A stretch of 5,603 nucleotides of DNA from assembly GCA_902805755.1 (NCBI GenBank), contig CADCUA010000585.1:1-5603 (forward strand). The letters are read 5' to 3'. The number at the start of each line of letters is the position of its first letter. The stretch's first letter is position 1. Under the pieces are notes generated by a model, which was not told the origin of the DNA, ran no database searches, and saw only the letters and a list, made by a program, of their open reading frames with translations. The position numbers were made by a program, and so were the translations under genes. Below are positions 1-5,603 of this stretch, in pieces. Origin of the DNA: an uncultured Lysobacter sp. Its GTDB lineage: Bacteria > Pseudomonadota > Gammaproteobacteria > Xanthomonadales > Xanthomonadaceae.

Positions 1-1942
1 CGAGGTCGGACAGGAAGTTCACCGGCACCGTGCCGAGCTCCCGGTCGACCAGGCCGCCATGGTTCTTCGCGCGGATCGCGTCGAGCTGCGCCTTCGGGGC
101 GTCGAACGGTTCCTTGCCGGTCGCCTTCTGCGCCACCTGCTCCAGCGTGGTGAACGAGGGCTGTTTGCTGCCATCGACCTTGGTGTAGCCGGTGACGTTG
201 CCGAACGTGATGCGCAGTGAGGAGTTCGCATCCGGGTACACGAACTGCTTGCGGCTCTTCTTGTGGTCAGCCACCGCCTGCAGGTAGACCGGGCGCGCGA
301 CCAGCATGTCGCCGGCGCGCGTCTTGCCTTCCTGTTCGAGCTTGAGCACGGTCGGCATGATCGCGACCGCCAGCTGCAGCGCGGGGTCCTTGCTTGCCTC
401 CAGCGTTGCGCGATCGGCATTGAACAGTGCCATGCGGCGCGCGGTGTTGCCCATTTCGGTCTTCGCGAGGCGGTCGAGCGCGCGCTTGACGGCCTTCTCG
501 TCAGTGCCGCCCAGCCACTCGTCGAGCGCGGCGATACGCTGGCTGGACGGCAGCTTGATGTACTCGCGCAGCCAGTAGGCCTGCAGTTCGCGATCCATCT
601 TCGAGTGGTAGCGGCGCTCCATCTGGCGCAGCCCGCCTTCGAATGCCGGCAGGTCGCGCTGCTGGTAGCCGGCTTCGCGCTCCGCGTCCGGCTTCGCGCG
701 TTCCATGGACAGGCGGTAGATCTGCGTGGCGGCGCCGATCGCGCCGGTGTTGCGCAGCTGCATGAAGATCAGGTCGCGCTCGCGCGTGGCGCGTGTTTCC
801 TCGCCGAGCTGCACGAGGCGATCATGCGCCGCAAGTGCAGCCTCGCCCTTCTTGCCCTGCTTGCGCAGCCACGCGAGCACCGCCGCTTCCTCGTTGCGCT
901 TGGTCTGCGCGGCGTTGATTCGCTTGAAGCCCTCGAGCTGGCCGTCGAAGTTCTTCAGCGTGTTCTGCCAGCCCTTGGTGGTGTTCGCGTACTTCACCGC
1001 GATGTCGGCGTTCCTGCGACCGGCCGCGTCGACCATCGCGACGAGGTTCTTGTAATGCTGGCCGACGGTCGGGTACATCCAGTCCGCGGTCGCATCGAAT
1101 TCGCTGGTCAGCGCATAACGGCTGGTGGAGCCCGGATAGCCGGCGACCATGACGAAATCGCCCTCGCCCAGCGGCTTGTCGGCGATCTTCAAAAAGCGCT
1201 TGGGCTTGAACGGCACGTTGTCGGCCGCGTACGCGGCGGGCTTGCCGTCGCGGCCGACATAGGCGCGGTAGAACGCGAAGTCGCCGGTGTGGCGCGGCCA
1301 CATCCAGTTGTCGACTTCGCCACCGTAATTGCCGACGCTGCCGGGCGGCGCGTACGCAAGGCGCACGTCGCGGATCTCGAGGTTGCGGAACAGGCGGTAG
1401 GTGTTGCCGCCGCTGAAGCTGTACAGGCGGCAGCGGTAGCCGGCTTCGGCCTCGCACTGCGCGACGAGCTGCTTCTCCAGCTTCTCCAGCGCGGTGGTGC
1501 GGCCCAACGCGTCCGGCGCGGCGTTGAGCGCGGCGCGCACCTGCTTGGTCACGTCCTTGATGGAATCAAGCACGTAGATGCGTGCATTCGGACCGGCCGA
1601 CACTTCGGCCTGCGGCGTCGGTGCGTTGAAGCCGGTGTCGAGCAGATTCTTCTGCGGCGTGGAATTGAGCTGGATCGCACCGTAGGCGCAGTGGTGATTC
1701 GTCACCACCAGGCCCTGCGGCGAAACGAAGCTCGCGGTGCAGCCGCCCAGCGACACGACCGCGCCCATCGGGTCGCCGGTCAGGTCGGACAGCTGCTTCG
1801 CGCTGAGCTTCAGGCCGGCCTTTTTCAGGGGACCGGCGATCTCCGGCAACTGCTGCGGCACCCACATGCCCTCGCCCGCATTCGCGGTGGACAGGGACGC
1901 GGCCGCCAGGACGATGGCCGCGGCCAATACCGAATAACGCAT
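1..1942 (-). CDS. S46 dipeptidyl peptidase, DAP BII/DPP7-like (3' end cut off)
   Basis: This is a secreted serine exopeptidase of clan PA that removes dipeptides from free N-termini of oligopeptides. The window holds 647 codons in one uninterrupted frame. S46 enzymes usually have about 700-720 residues, so roughly 70 are missing. Residues 1-22 form a signal peptide (MRYS, an Ala/Leu/Val core, then TANA before GEGMW), which implies the periplasm. The catalytic His is His84 in TNHHCAYG. The catalytic Asp is Asp221 in the MWPRHTGDF segment. Asn212, Trp213, Arg217 and Asn327 match the residues that hold the substrate N-terminus in DAP BII. The frame leaves the window at VNFLSDL, just before the expected GGNSGSP serine motif, so the catalytic Ser and the P1-determining residue cannot be seen. 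Four cysteines are present (68, 85, 163, 171). The DPP7-type (hydrophobic P1) assignment rests on overall resemblance to remembered DAP BII. The start has a good Shine-Dalgarno and places the signal peptide correctly. Confidence 0.93.
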   Translation of the reverse strand, partial: MRYSVLAAAIVLAAASLSTANAGEGMWVPQQLPEIAGPLKKAGLKLSAKQLSDLTGDPMGAVVSLGGCTASFVSPQGLVVTNHHCAYGAIQLNSTPQKNLLDTGFNAPTPQAEVSAGPNARIYVLDSIKDVTKQVRAALNAAPDALGRTTALEKLEKQLVAQCEAEAGYRCRLYSFSGGNTYRLFRNLEIRDVRLAYAPPGSVGNYGGEVDNWMWPRHTGDFAFYRAYVGRDGKPAAYAADNVPFKPKRFLKIADKPLGEGDFVMVAGYPGSTSRYALTSEFDATADWMYPTVGQHYKNLVAMVDAAGRRNADIAVKYANTTKGWQNTLKNFDGQLEGFKRINAAQTKRNEEAAVLAWLRKQGKKGEAALAAHDRLVQLGEETRATRERDLIFMQLRNTGAIGAATQIYRLSMERAKPDAEREAGYQQRDLPAFEGGLRQMERRYHSKMDRELQAYWLREYIKLPSSQRIAALDEWLGGTDEKAVKRALDRLAKTEMGNTARRMALFNADRATLEASKDPALQLAVAIMPTVLKLEQEGKTRAGDMLVARPVYLQAVADHKKSRKQFVYPDANSSLRITFGNVTGYTKVDGSKQPSFTTLEQVAQKATGKEPFDAPKAQLDAIRAKNHGGLVDRELGTVPVNFLSDL

Positions 1943-1947
1943 GGAAC

Positions 1948-1954
1948 TCACCTC
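1948..1954 (-). promoter_or_regulatory. Ribosome binding site of the first S46 peptidase
   Basis: Read on the minus strand this is GAGGTGA, five bases before the ATG. It is the strongest Shine-Dalgarno in the window and fixes the start at 1942. The 115-bp gap upstream has no convincing -35/-10 pair. The best -10-like hexamer is TAGACT, with no good partner. The gene may therefore be read through from the upstream peptidase gene, from a weak promoter, or both. Confidence 0.7.
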
Positions 1955-2025
1955 GCTACAGTCGATCGGTTGAGTCTATGGCCGGCGCGCGGCGCGCGGT
2001 CATGACGGAAGTCAGGGGTTGCGTG

Positions 2026-2071
2026 TTCAGCCGGCAAGCGCAGCCGGCGCGGTTGACTCATTCAGCCGGCA
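2026..2071. repeat. Cluster of three GCCGGC repeats at the end of the second peptidase gene
   Basis: The 11-base string ttcagccggca occurs at 2026-2036 and again at 2061-2071, where it overlaps the last codons of the peptidase gene. A third GCCGGC lies at 2043-2048. GCCGGC is its own reverse complement, so the copies at 2030-2035 and 2043-2048 can form a 6-bp GC stem with a 7-base loop just after the stop codon. No T-run follows on the minus strand, so it is not a typical intrinsic terminator. It could slow transcription, protect mRNA ends, or be chance in GC-rich DNA. Confidence 0.4.
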
Positions 2072-4208
2072 GGCCCATTTCCTTGAGCAGGTGCGGCGCC
2101 GGGTAGACCTTCGCCATGAGCCAGCGCATGTAGCGCGCATCGACATGGATCGCGCGCTTGTAGCGCGGGTCGAACATCCAGCTCGCGCTGACGGCTTCCC
2201 AGTTGCTGTCGAAATTGATGCCGATGAGCTGCCCGCGCGCGTCCAGCACCGGCGAGCCGGAATTGCCGCCGGTGGTGTCGAGGTTCGTCATCAGATCGAC
2301 GGTCTGGGTCTTGAGTTGCGGGTCGGCCGTGCTGCCGAAGTCGGCTTTCGCGATCGCCGAGCGCAACGCTGCGGGCGCGTCGAACGGTGCCTGCCCCGTG
2401 TGTTTCTGCACGATGCCCTGCACGGTGGTCAGCGGCTCGTAGACCACGCCGTCGCGCGGCGCCATGCCGGTGACCCTGCCGTAGCTGACGCGCAGCGTGG
2501 AGTTCGCATCCGGGTACACCGCGCGGCCCTGCGATCTGCGGAACGCGATCAACGCGCGCATATAGGCCGGGCGCAGGCGCAGCAGCTCGCCGTCGCGGGT
2601 CTTGGTCTCGTCCTCGATGCGCATCAGCGCGGGCGTGAGCTTCGCGGCGGCCTGCAGCAGCGGGTCCGATGACGCGGACAGCTCGGCCGCGGGCGCGGTC
2701 ATCAGCCGCAGGCGCGTAGCCTCGTCGCCCAGCTTCGTGGCGGCGTACACCTTGTCCAGCGCGGCATCGATCGCTGCCGGCGTGGCGCCGAACAGCGCGT
2801 CGATCTCCGGCACATGCTGCGCCGCCGGCAGCGCCTGCAACTGCCGCAGCAGCGAGGCCAGCACGGTTTTCTCCACCGACGGGTCGTAGCGGCGTTGCAC
2901 CTGCTTGAGCTGCCCGGTGATCAATGTCTCGTCGCGCTGCTGATAGCCGGTTTCGCGCTGCGGATCGGGCTTGCCGCGCTCGATCGCGAGCCGCTGCAGC
3001 GTGAGCGCCGCGCGCATCAGCTGCGTCTGGCTGCGGACCGCGCCCAGCAACTGGTCACGCTCACGCGTCGCGCGCGCGCGCTCCAGCACGGCCTGCGCGG
3101 CGTCGATATCGGCGCGCGTGGCGGCCGCATCGGGCTGCTTCGCGAGCCATGCCAGCATCTCGGCCTCGTCCTTCGAACGCACGGTGACCGCATCGCTGCG
3201 GCGCAGTCCGTCGAGTTCGCCCTGCGCGCGCTTCAGGCCGTTCTTGAGGCCGGCGGCCTGCGCGGCATACAGCACCTTCGCATCGGCGTTCTTCGCGGCG
3301 GCGGCTTCGATCGTATCGATGATGCCGCCGAGCAGCGCGACGCGCGAGGGCAGCTGCCATTCGATCTGGTTCGCGAATTCCGGCGCCATGCGGTGGCGGA
3401 ACGTGATGCCCGGGTAGCCGGCGAGCATCGCGTAATCGCCGTCTTTCACGTGCTGGGTCGAGACCTGAAGGTGCGCGGGCGCCGCGTACGGCACGTTGTC
3501 GGGGGAGAAATCCGCGGGCTTGCCGTCCCGCCCCACGTACGCGCGCAGCAGCGTGAAGTCGCCGCTGTGGCGCGGCCACATGAAGTTGTCGACCTCGTCG
3601 CCGTAATTGCCGATCGCATCCGGCGGTGCGTACACGAGCCGGATGTCGCGCAGCTCGAGCTGCTTGATCAGGTAGAAATCGGTGCCGTAATACATGTCGG
3701 CGACGCTGCAGCGGTAACCGGCCTCGCGCTCGCATTCGGCCACCACAGCCTTGGTCGCGGCATCGACCGCATCGAAATACGCGCGTCCGGTCTTGCCTCG
3801 CGCCTGGCCGAGCACGCGATCGGTCACGCGGTCGAAACCGGTCGTGACAAGCACGCGGTAATCGGGGTTCGCCGGAAGCTCGGCGCTGCGGTCGGCGGCG
3901 ATGAAGCCCTGTTTGATCAGGTCGCGGTCCGGGCGCGAGTTGTACTGGATGACGCCGAACGCGACATGGTGGTTCGTCAACACCAGCCCGTCCCTGGACA
4001 CGAACGCGCCGGTCGCGCCGCCCACCTTCACCACGGCGCTCATCGGGGGCCGCGTGAGGTCTGCGAGGTCGCCCGGATCGCCCTTGAAGCCGGCCGCGCG
4101 CAGCTGCGGCGCGATGTCCTTCAGCTGGGACGTCATCCACATGCCTTCGTCGGCGTGGACTCCGCCGGCGGACAGGGCGAGGGACGCGGCGAGCAGACTG
4201 CGGCGCAT
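2058..4208 (-). CDS. S46 dipeptidyl peptidase, probable DPP11-type (Asp/Glu-preferring)
   Basis: Complete 716-residue secreted exopeptidase, the normal length for S46. Residues 1-19 are a signal peptide (MRRSLL, hydrophobic core, cleavage likely after GVHA), so it should act in the periplasm. The triad is His81 in TNHHVAFG, Asp217 in WPRHSGDF and Ser650 in GGNSGSP. The residues that anchor the substrate amino group are mostly kept (Asn208, Arg213, Asn323, Asp667), but Phe209 replaces the Trp found in the neighbour. Eighteen residues after the catalytic Ser is Ser668 (FDSNW). This aligns with position 673 of Porphyromonas gingivalis DPP11, where Arg or Ser marks acidic P1 preference and Gly marks DPP7. 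Phe666 aligns with Phe671, linked to hydrophobic P2 preference. It has only two cysteines (159, 167), lacking the N-terminal pair of its neighbour. The gene lies 115 bp upstream of the other S46 gene on the same strand, a diverged tandem pair. GGAA six bases before the ATG is a weak Shine-Dalgarno. The family call is firm; the acidic specificity is inference. Confidence 0.95.
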   Translation of the reverse strand: MRRSLLAASLALSAGGVHADEGMWMTSQLKDIAPQLRAAGFKGDPGDLADLTRPPMSAVVKVGGATGAFVSRDGLVLTNHHVAFGVIQYNSRPDRDLIKQGFIAADRSAELPANPDYRVLVTTGFDRVTDRVLGQARGKTGRAYFDAVDAATKAVVAECEREAGYRCSVADMYYGTDFYLIKQLELRDIRLVYAPPDAIGNYGDEVDNFMWPRHSGDFTLLRAYVGRDGKPADFSPDNVPYAAPAHLQVSTQHVKDGDYAMLAGYPGITFRHRMAPEFANQIEWQLPSRVALLGGIIDTIEAAAAKNADAKVLYAAQAAGLKNGLKRAQGELDGLRRSDAVTVRSKDEAEMLAWLAKQPDAAATRADIDAAQAVLERARATRERDQLLGAVRSQTQLMRAALTLQRLAIERGKPDPQRETGYQQRDETLITGQLKQVQRRYDPSVEKTVLASLLRQLQALPAAQHVPEIDALFGATPAAIDAALDKVYAATKLGDEATRLRLMTAPAAELSASSDPLLQAAAKLTPALMRIEDETKTRDGELLRLRPAYMRALIAFRRSQGRAVYPDANSTLRVSYGRVTGMAPRDGVVYEPLTTVQGIVQKHTGQAPFDAPAALRSAIAKADFGSTADPQLKTQTVDLMTNLDTTGGNSGSPVLDARGQLIGINFDSNWEAVSASWMFDPRYKRAIHVDARYMRWLMAKVYPAPHLLKEMGLPAE

Positions 4209-4236
4209 GGCGGGTTCCGGCTGGACGGGGCGCCCG

Positions 4237-4266
4237 ACGATAGGCGATGCGGCCCGGCCATAGCAA
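4237..4266 (-). promoter_or_regulatory. Candidate promoter of the second S46 peptidase
   Basis: On the minus strand TTGCTA (4261-4266) and TATCGT (4237-4242) each match the sigma-70 consensus at four of six positions and are 18 bases apart. A start about seven bases after the -10 would give a leader of roughly 22 bases, enough for the GGAA ribosome site. The match is moderate and could arise by chance. Its position and the surrounding inverted repeat raise its standing slightly. Confidence 0.35.
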
Positions 4267-4275
4267 TCGCATCGC
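4244..4275. promoter_or_regulatory. Perfect 8-bp inverted repeat, possible operator
   Basis: The arms gcgatgcg (4244-4251) and cgcatcgc (4268-4275) are exact reverse complements, 16 bases apart. Their centres are 24 bp apart, a little over two helical turns. One arm lies just inside the candidate -10 of the peptidase promoter and the other just beyond its candidate -35. This geometry suits a dimeric regulator binding over the promoter. No regulator family is recognised. Eight-base GC-rich inverted repeats are not rare in such a genome. Confidence 0.35.
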
Positions 4276-4325
4276 GGGTCGCCTCCCGCCCGATCGCGTC
4301 ACCGGGCCGGTCAGGCGGCTCGCTT

Positions 4326-4331
4326 TATAAT
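4326..4331 (+). promoter_or_regulatory. Consensus -10 element (TATAAT) of tdh
   Basis: A perfect TATAAT lies in otherwise very GC-rich DNA, 40 bases before the chosen tdh start. Transcription would begin near 4338, giving a leader of about 34 bases. No good -35 hexamer lies 16-18 bases upstream. That spot instead holds the inverted repeat accgg-g-ccggt (4301-4311). The promoter may therefore depend on an activator, or tolerate a poor -35 because its -10 is ideal. Confidence 0.65.
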
Positions 4332-4371
4332 CCGGGCCCCGCGCCGTGCGCGCGTGCTCAACGAGAACCCC

Positions 4372-5421
4372 ATGTCCGTAGCGACCCCGGTCAAGACGAT
4401 GCGCGCGCTGGTCAAGCGCGAAGCGACCAAAGGCATCTGGATGGAAGAGGTGCCGGTGCCGCAGCCGGGTCCGAACGAAGTGCTGGTCAAGCTGGAGAAG
4501 ACCGCGATCTGCGGCACCGACCTGCACATCTACCTGTGGGACGAATGGAGCCAGCGCACGATCAAGCCCGGCCTCGTGATCGGCCATGAGTTCGTCGGCC
4601 GCGTGGCCGAACTCGGCCCGGGCGTGACCGGCTACAAGCTCGGCCAGCGCGTCTCGGCTGAAGGCCACATTGTCTGCGGCCACTGCCGCAACTGCCGCGC
4701 CGGTCGCCAGCACCTGTGCCCGAACACGGTCGGCATCGGCGTGAACCGCAACGGCGCGTTCGCCGAATACATCGTGATGCCGGCCAGCAACCTGTGGCCG
4801 ATCCCGGACCAGATCCCCAGCGAGCTCGCTGCGTTCTTCGACCCCTACGGCAACGCCGCGCACTGCGCGCTGGAGTTCGACGTGGTCGGCGAGGACGTGC
4901 TGATCACCGGCGCCGGCCCGATCGGCATCATCGCCGCCGGCATCTGCAAGCACATCGGCGCGCGCAACGTGGTGGTCACCGACGTCAACGACTTCCGCCT
5001 CAAGCTCGCCGCCGACATGGGCGCGACGCGCGTGGTGAACGTCACCAACACCTCGCTCAAGGACGTGATGAAGGATCTCCACATGGAGGGCTTCGACGTC
5101 GGTTTGGAAATGAGCGGCAACCCGCGCGCATTCAACGACATGCTCGACTGCATGTACCACGGCGGCAAGATCGCGATGCTCGGCATCATGCCCCAGGGCG
5201 CCGGCGCCGACTGGGACAAGATCATCTTCAAGGGCCTGGTGCTGCACGGCATGTACGGCCGGAAGATGTACGAGACCTGGTACAAGATGACCCAGCTCGT
5301 GCTCGGTGGCTTCCCGCTGGGCAAGGTGCTCACCCACCAGCTGCCGGTCAACGAATTCCAGCAGGGCTTCGAACTGATGGAATCGGGCAAGGCCGGCAAG
5401 GTCGTACTGAGCTGGACCTGA
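4372..5421 (+). CDS. tdh: L-threonine 3-dehydrogenase
   Basis: Cytoplasmic zinc-dependent medium-chain dehydrogenase: L-threonine + NAD+ gives L-2-amino-3-oxobutyrate + NADH, which Kbl then splits with CoA into glycine and acetyl-CoA. The 349 residues match Tdh throughout. Cys47 (TAICGTD), His72 and Glu73 (GHEF) are the catalytic-zinc ligands. Cys102, Cys105, Cys108 and Cys116 form the structural-zinc lobe. His99 corresponds to E. coli His90, a residue tied to threonine specificity. GAGPIG at 180-185, with Asp204 ending the next strand, is the NAD-binding Rossmann fold. The protein ends KVVLSW plus Thr, as the family does. E. coli Tdh has 341 residues. An ATG at 4399 would give 340 residues and match that N-terminus better. 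The 4372 start is kept because GAGA lies five bases before it and it sits at a usual distance from the TATAAT; a GTG at 4354 is less likely. No kbl gene adjoins it here, unlike the E. coli kbl-tdh operon. The gene is divergent from the peptidase pair. Confidence 0.97.
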   Translation: MSVATPVKTMRALVKREATKGIWMEEVPVPQPGPNEVLVKLEKTAICGTDLHIYLWDEWSQRTIKPGLVIGHEFVGRVAELGPGVTGYKLGQRVSAEGHIVCGHCRNCRAGRQHLCPNTVGIGVNRNGAFAEYIVMPASNLWPIPDQIPSELAAFFDPYGNAAHCALEFDVVGEDVLITGAGPIGIIAAGICKHIGARNVVVTDVNDFRLKLAADMGATRVVNVTNTSLKDVMKDLHMEGFDVGLEMSGNPRAFNDMLDCMYHGGKIAMLGIMPQGAGADWDKIIFKGLVLHGMYGRKMYETWYKMTQLVLGGFPLGKVLTHQLPVNEFQQGFELMESGKAGKVVLSWT

Positions 5422-5422
5422 G

Positions 5423-5548
5423 ATGAGCGCGACGGTGGTACTGGGCTCGACGGTTGGCGTGTTGCTGGTGGGGTTGGTGGCGACGTGCGTTCGCGGGGCG
5501 AGGAGGTCGGGAGTGGGTGGCGTCAAATCGCGCGGCGATCGCAACTAG
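5423..5548 (+). CDS. Possible 41-residue membrane microprotein downstream of tdh
   Basis: An ATG begins one base after the tdh stop (TGA-G-ATGA) and the frame runs 41 codons to TAG. The predicted peptide has one hydrophobic stretch at about residues 5-23, rich in Val, Leu and Gly and without charge. A basic tail follows with Arg24, Arg27, Arg28, Lys35, Arg37 and Arg40. By the positive-inside rule this suggests a single-span protein with a cytoplasmic C-terminus. Stop-start proximity would allow translational coupling to tdh. Most codon third positions are G or C. Against it, the stretch is unusually rich in G and GTG/TTG triplets, the ribosome site is poor, and no family is recognised. It may simply be non-coding DNA open by chance. 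Confidence 0.3.
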   Translation: MSATVVLGSTVGVLLVGLVATCVRGARRSGVGGVKSRGDRN

Positions 5549-5559
5549 CAACGCGGTGT

Positions 5560-5575
5560 CGCTGCTGCAGCAGCG
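5560..5575. repeat. Perfect 16-bp palindrome downstream of tdh
   Basis: cgctgctgcagcagcg is fully self-complementary and could fold as a 6-bp stem with a TGCA loop. A second, weaker inverted repeat follows (atggc at 5579-5583, gccat at 5590-5594) and is trailed by a short TTT. Together they could end tdh transcription, but neither has a proper T-tract, so a terminator call is not justified. Confidence 0.4.
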
Positions 5576-5603
5576 CGCATGGCCGGCCCGCCATTTGTAA
5601 ATC

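Noticed and set aside
1..1942. Possibility that the left peptidase gene is a frameshifted pseudogene
   Set aside because: Codons checked at several places across the gene stay in one frame from ATG to the window edge, with all expected motifs. It is simply cut by the edge.
1979..2000. GC-rich ggcgcgcggcgcgcgg run as a terminator or operator
   Set aside because: It is repetitive CG-rich sequence with no T-tract and no clean inverted repeat beyond what composition would give.
263..2005. 580-codon open frame on the plus strand opposite the first peptidase gene
   Set aside because: Low-complexity Arg/Ala/Val/Leu-rich translation with no domain. The opposite strand encodes an intact S46 peptidase with signal peptide, His and Asp motifs.
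2814..4589. 591-codon open frame on the plus strand across the second peptidase gene, the divergent promoter region and into tdh
   Set aside because: It crosses two well-supported genes and their promoters in another frame and shows no protein family features.
3061..5544. 827-codon open frame on the minus strand, antisense to tdh and overlapping the second peptidase gene in another frame
   Set aside because: Its translation is rich in Arg, His, Ala and Val with no recognisable domain. It mirrors the codon bias of tdh and the peptidase gene, both of which have clear catalytic motifs. Long spurious frames are expected in such GC-rich DNA.
5579..5597. Intrinsic terminator downstream of tdh
   Set aside because: The stem is only five clean base pairs with a mismatched interior and is followed by just three T residues.

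Overview
The window is about two-thirds G+C, with codon third positions strongly biased to G or C. The protein sequences look most like Xanthomonadaceae (the Lysobacter / Luteimonas / Pseudoxanthomonas / Xanthomonas group). The first peptidase closely resembles what I remember of dipeptidyl aminopeptidase BII (DAP BII) of Pseudoxanthomonas mexicana, and the threonine dehydrogenase resembles Xanthomonas Tdh. The taxonomic call is from remembered sequence, not a search.

Layout. (1) Positions 1-1942, minus strand: an S46-family dipeptidyl peptidase of DAP BII/DPP7 type. It is cut by the left edge just before its catalytic serine motif. (2) Positions 1943-2057: a 115-bp gap with a clear ribosome binding site and a cluster of GCCGGC repeats. 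(3) Positions 2058-4208, minus strand: a second, complete S46 peptidase of 716 residues. It has Ser at the position that separates DPP7 (Gly) from DPP11 (Arg/Ser). (4) Positions 4209-4371: a divergent intergenic region with a consensus TATAAT facing right, a weaker promoter candidate facing left, and a perfect 8-bp inverted repeat around the latter. (5) Positions 4372-5421, plus strand: tdh, NAD-dependent L-threonine 3-dehydrogenase. (6) Positions 5422-5603: a possible 41-codon membrane microprotein one base after the tdh stop, then small palindromes and no other recognisable gene.

How the genes fit together. Both S46 enzymes carry signal peptides and should act in the periplasm, releasing dipeptides from the N-termini of oligopeptides. 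If the subtype calls are right, one prefers hydrophobic and the other acidic P1 residues, so together they would process a wider peptide range than either alone. Tdh then oxidises threonine in the cytoplasm. This suits a proteolytic, amino-acid-consuming lifestyle, but the divergent tdh has its own promoter and the metabolic link is inference. I found no mobile element, CRISPR array, RNA gene or clear new multi-gene system. The most interesting points are the subtype split of the peptidase pair, the paired loss of two cysteines in the second peptidase, and the candidate operator and small ORF flanking tdh.
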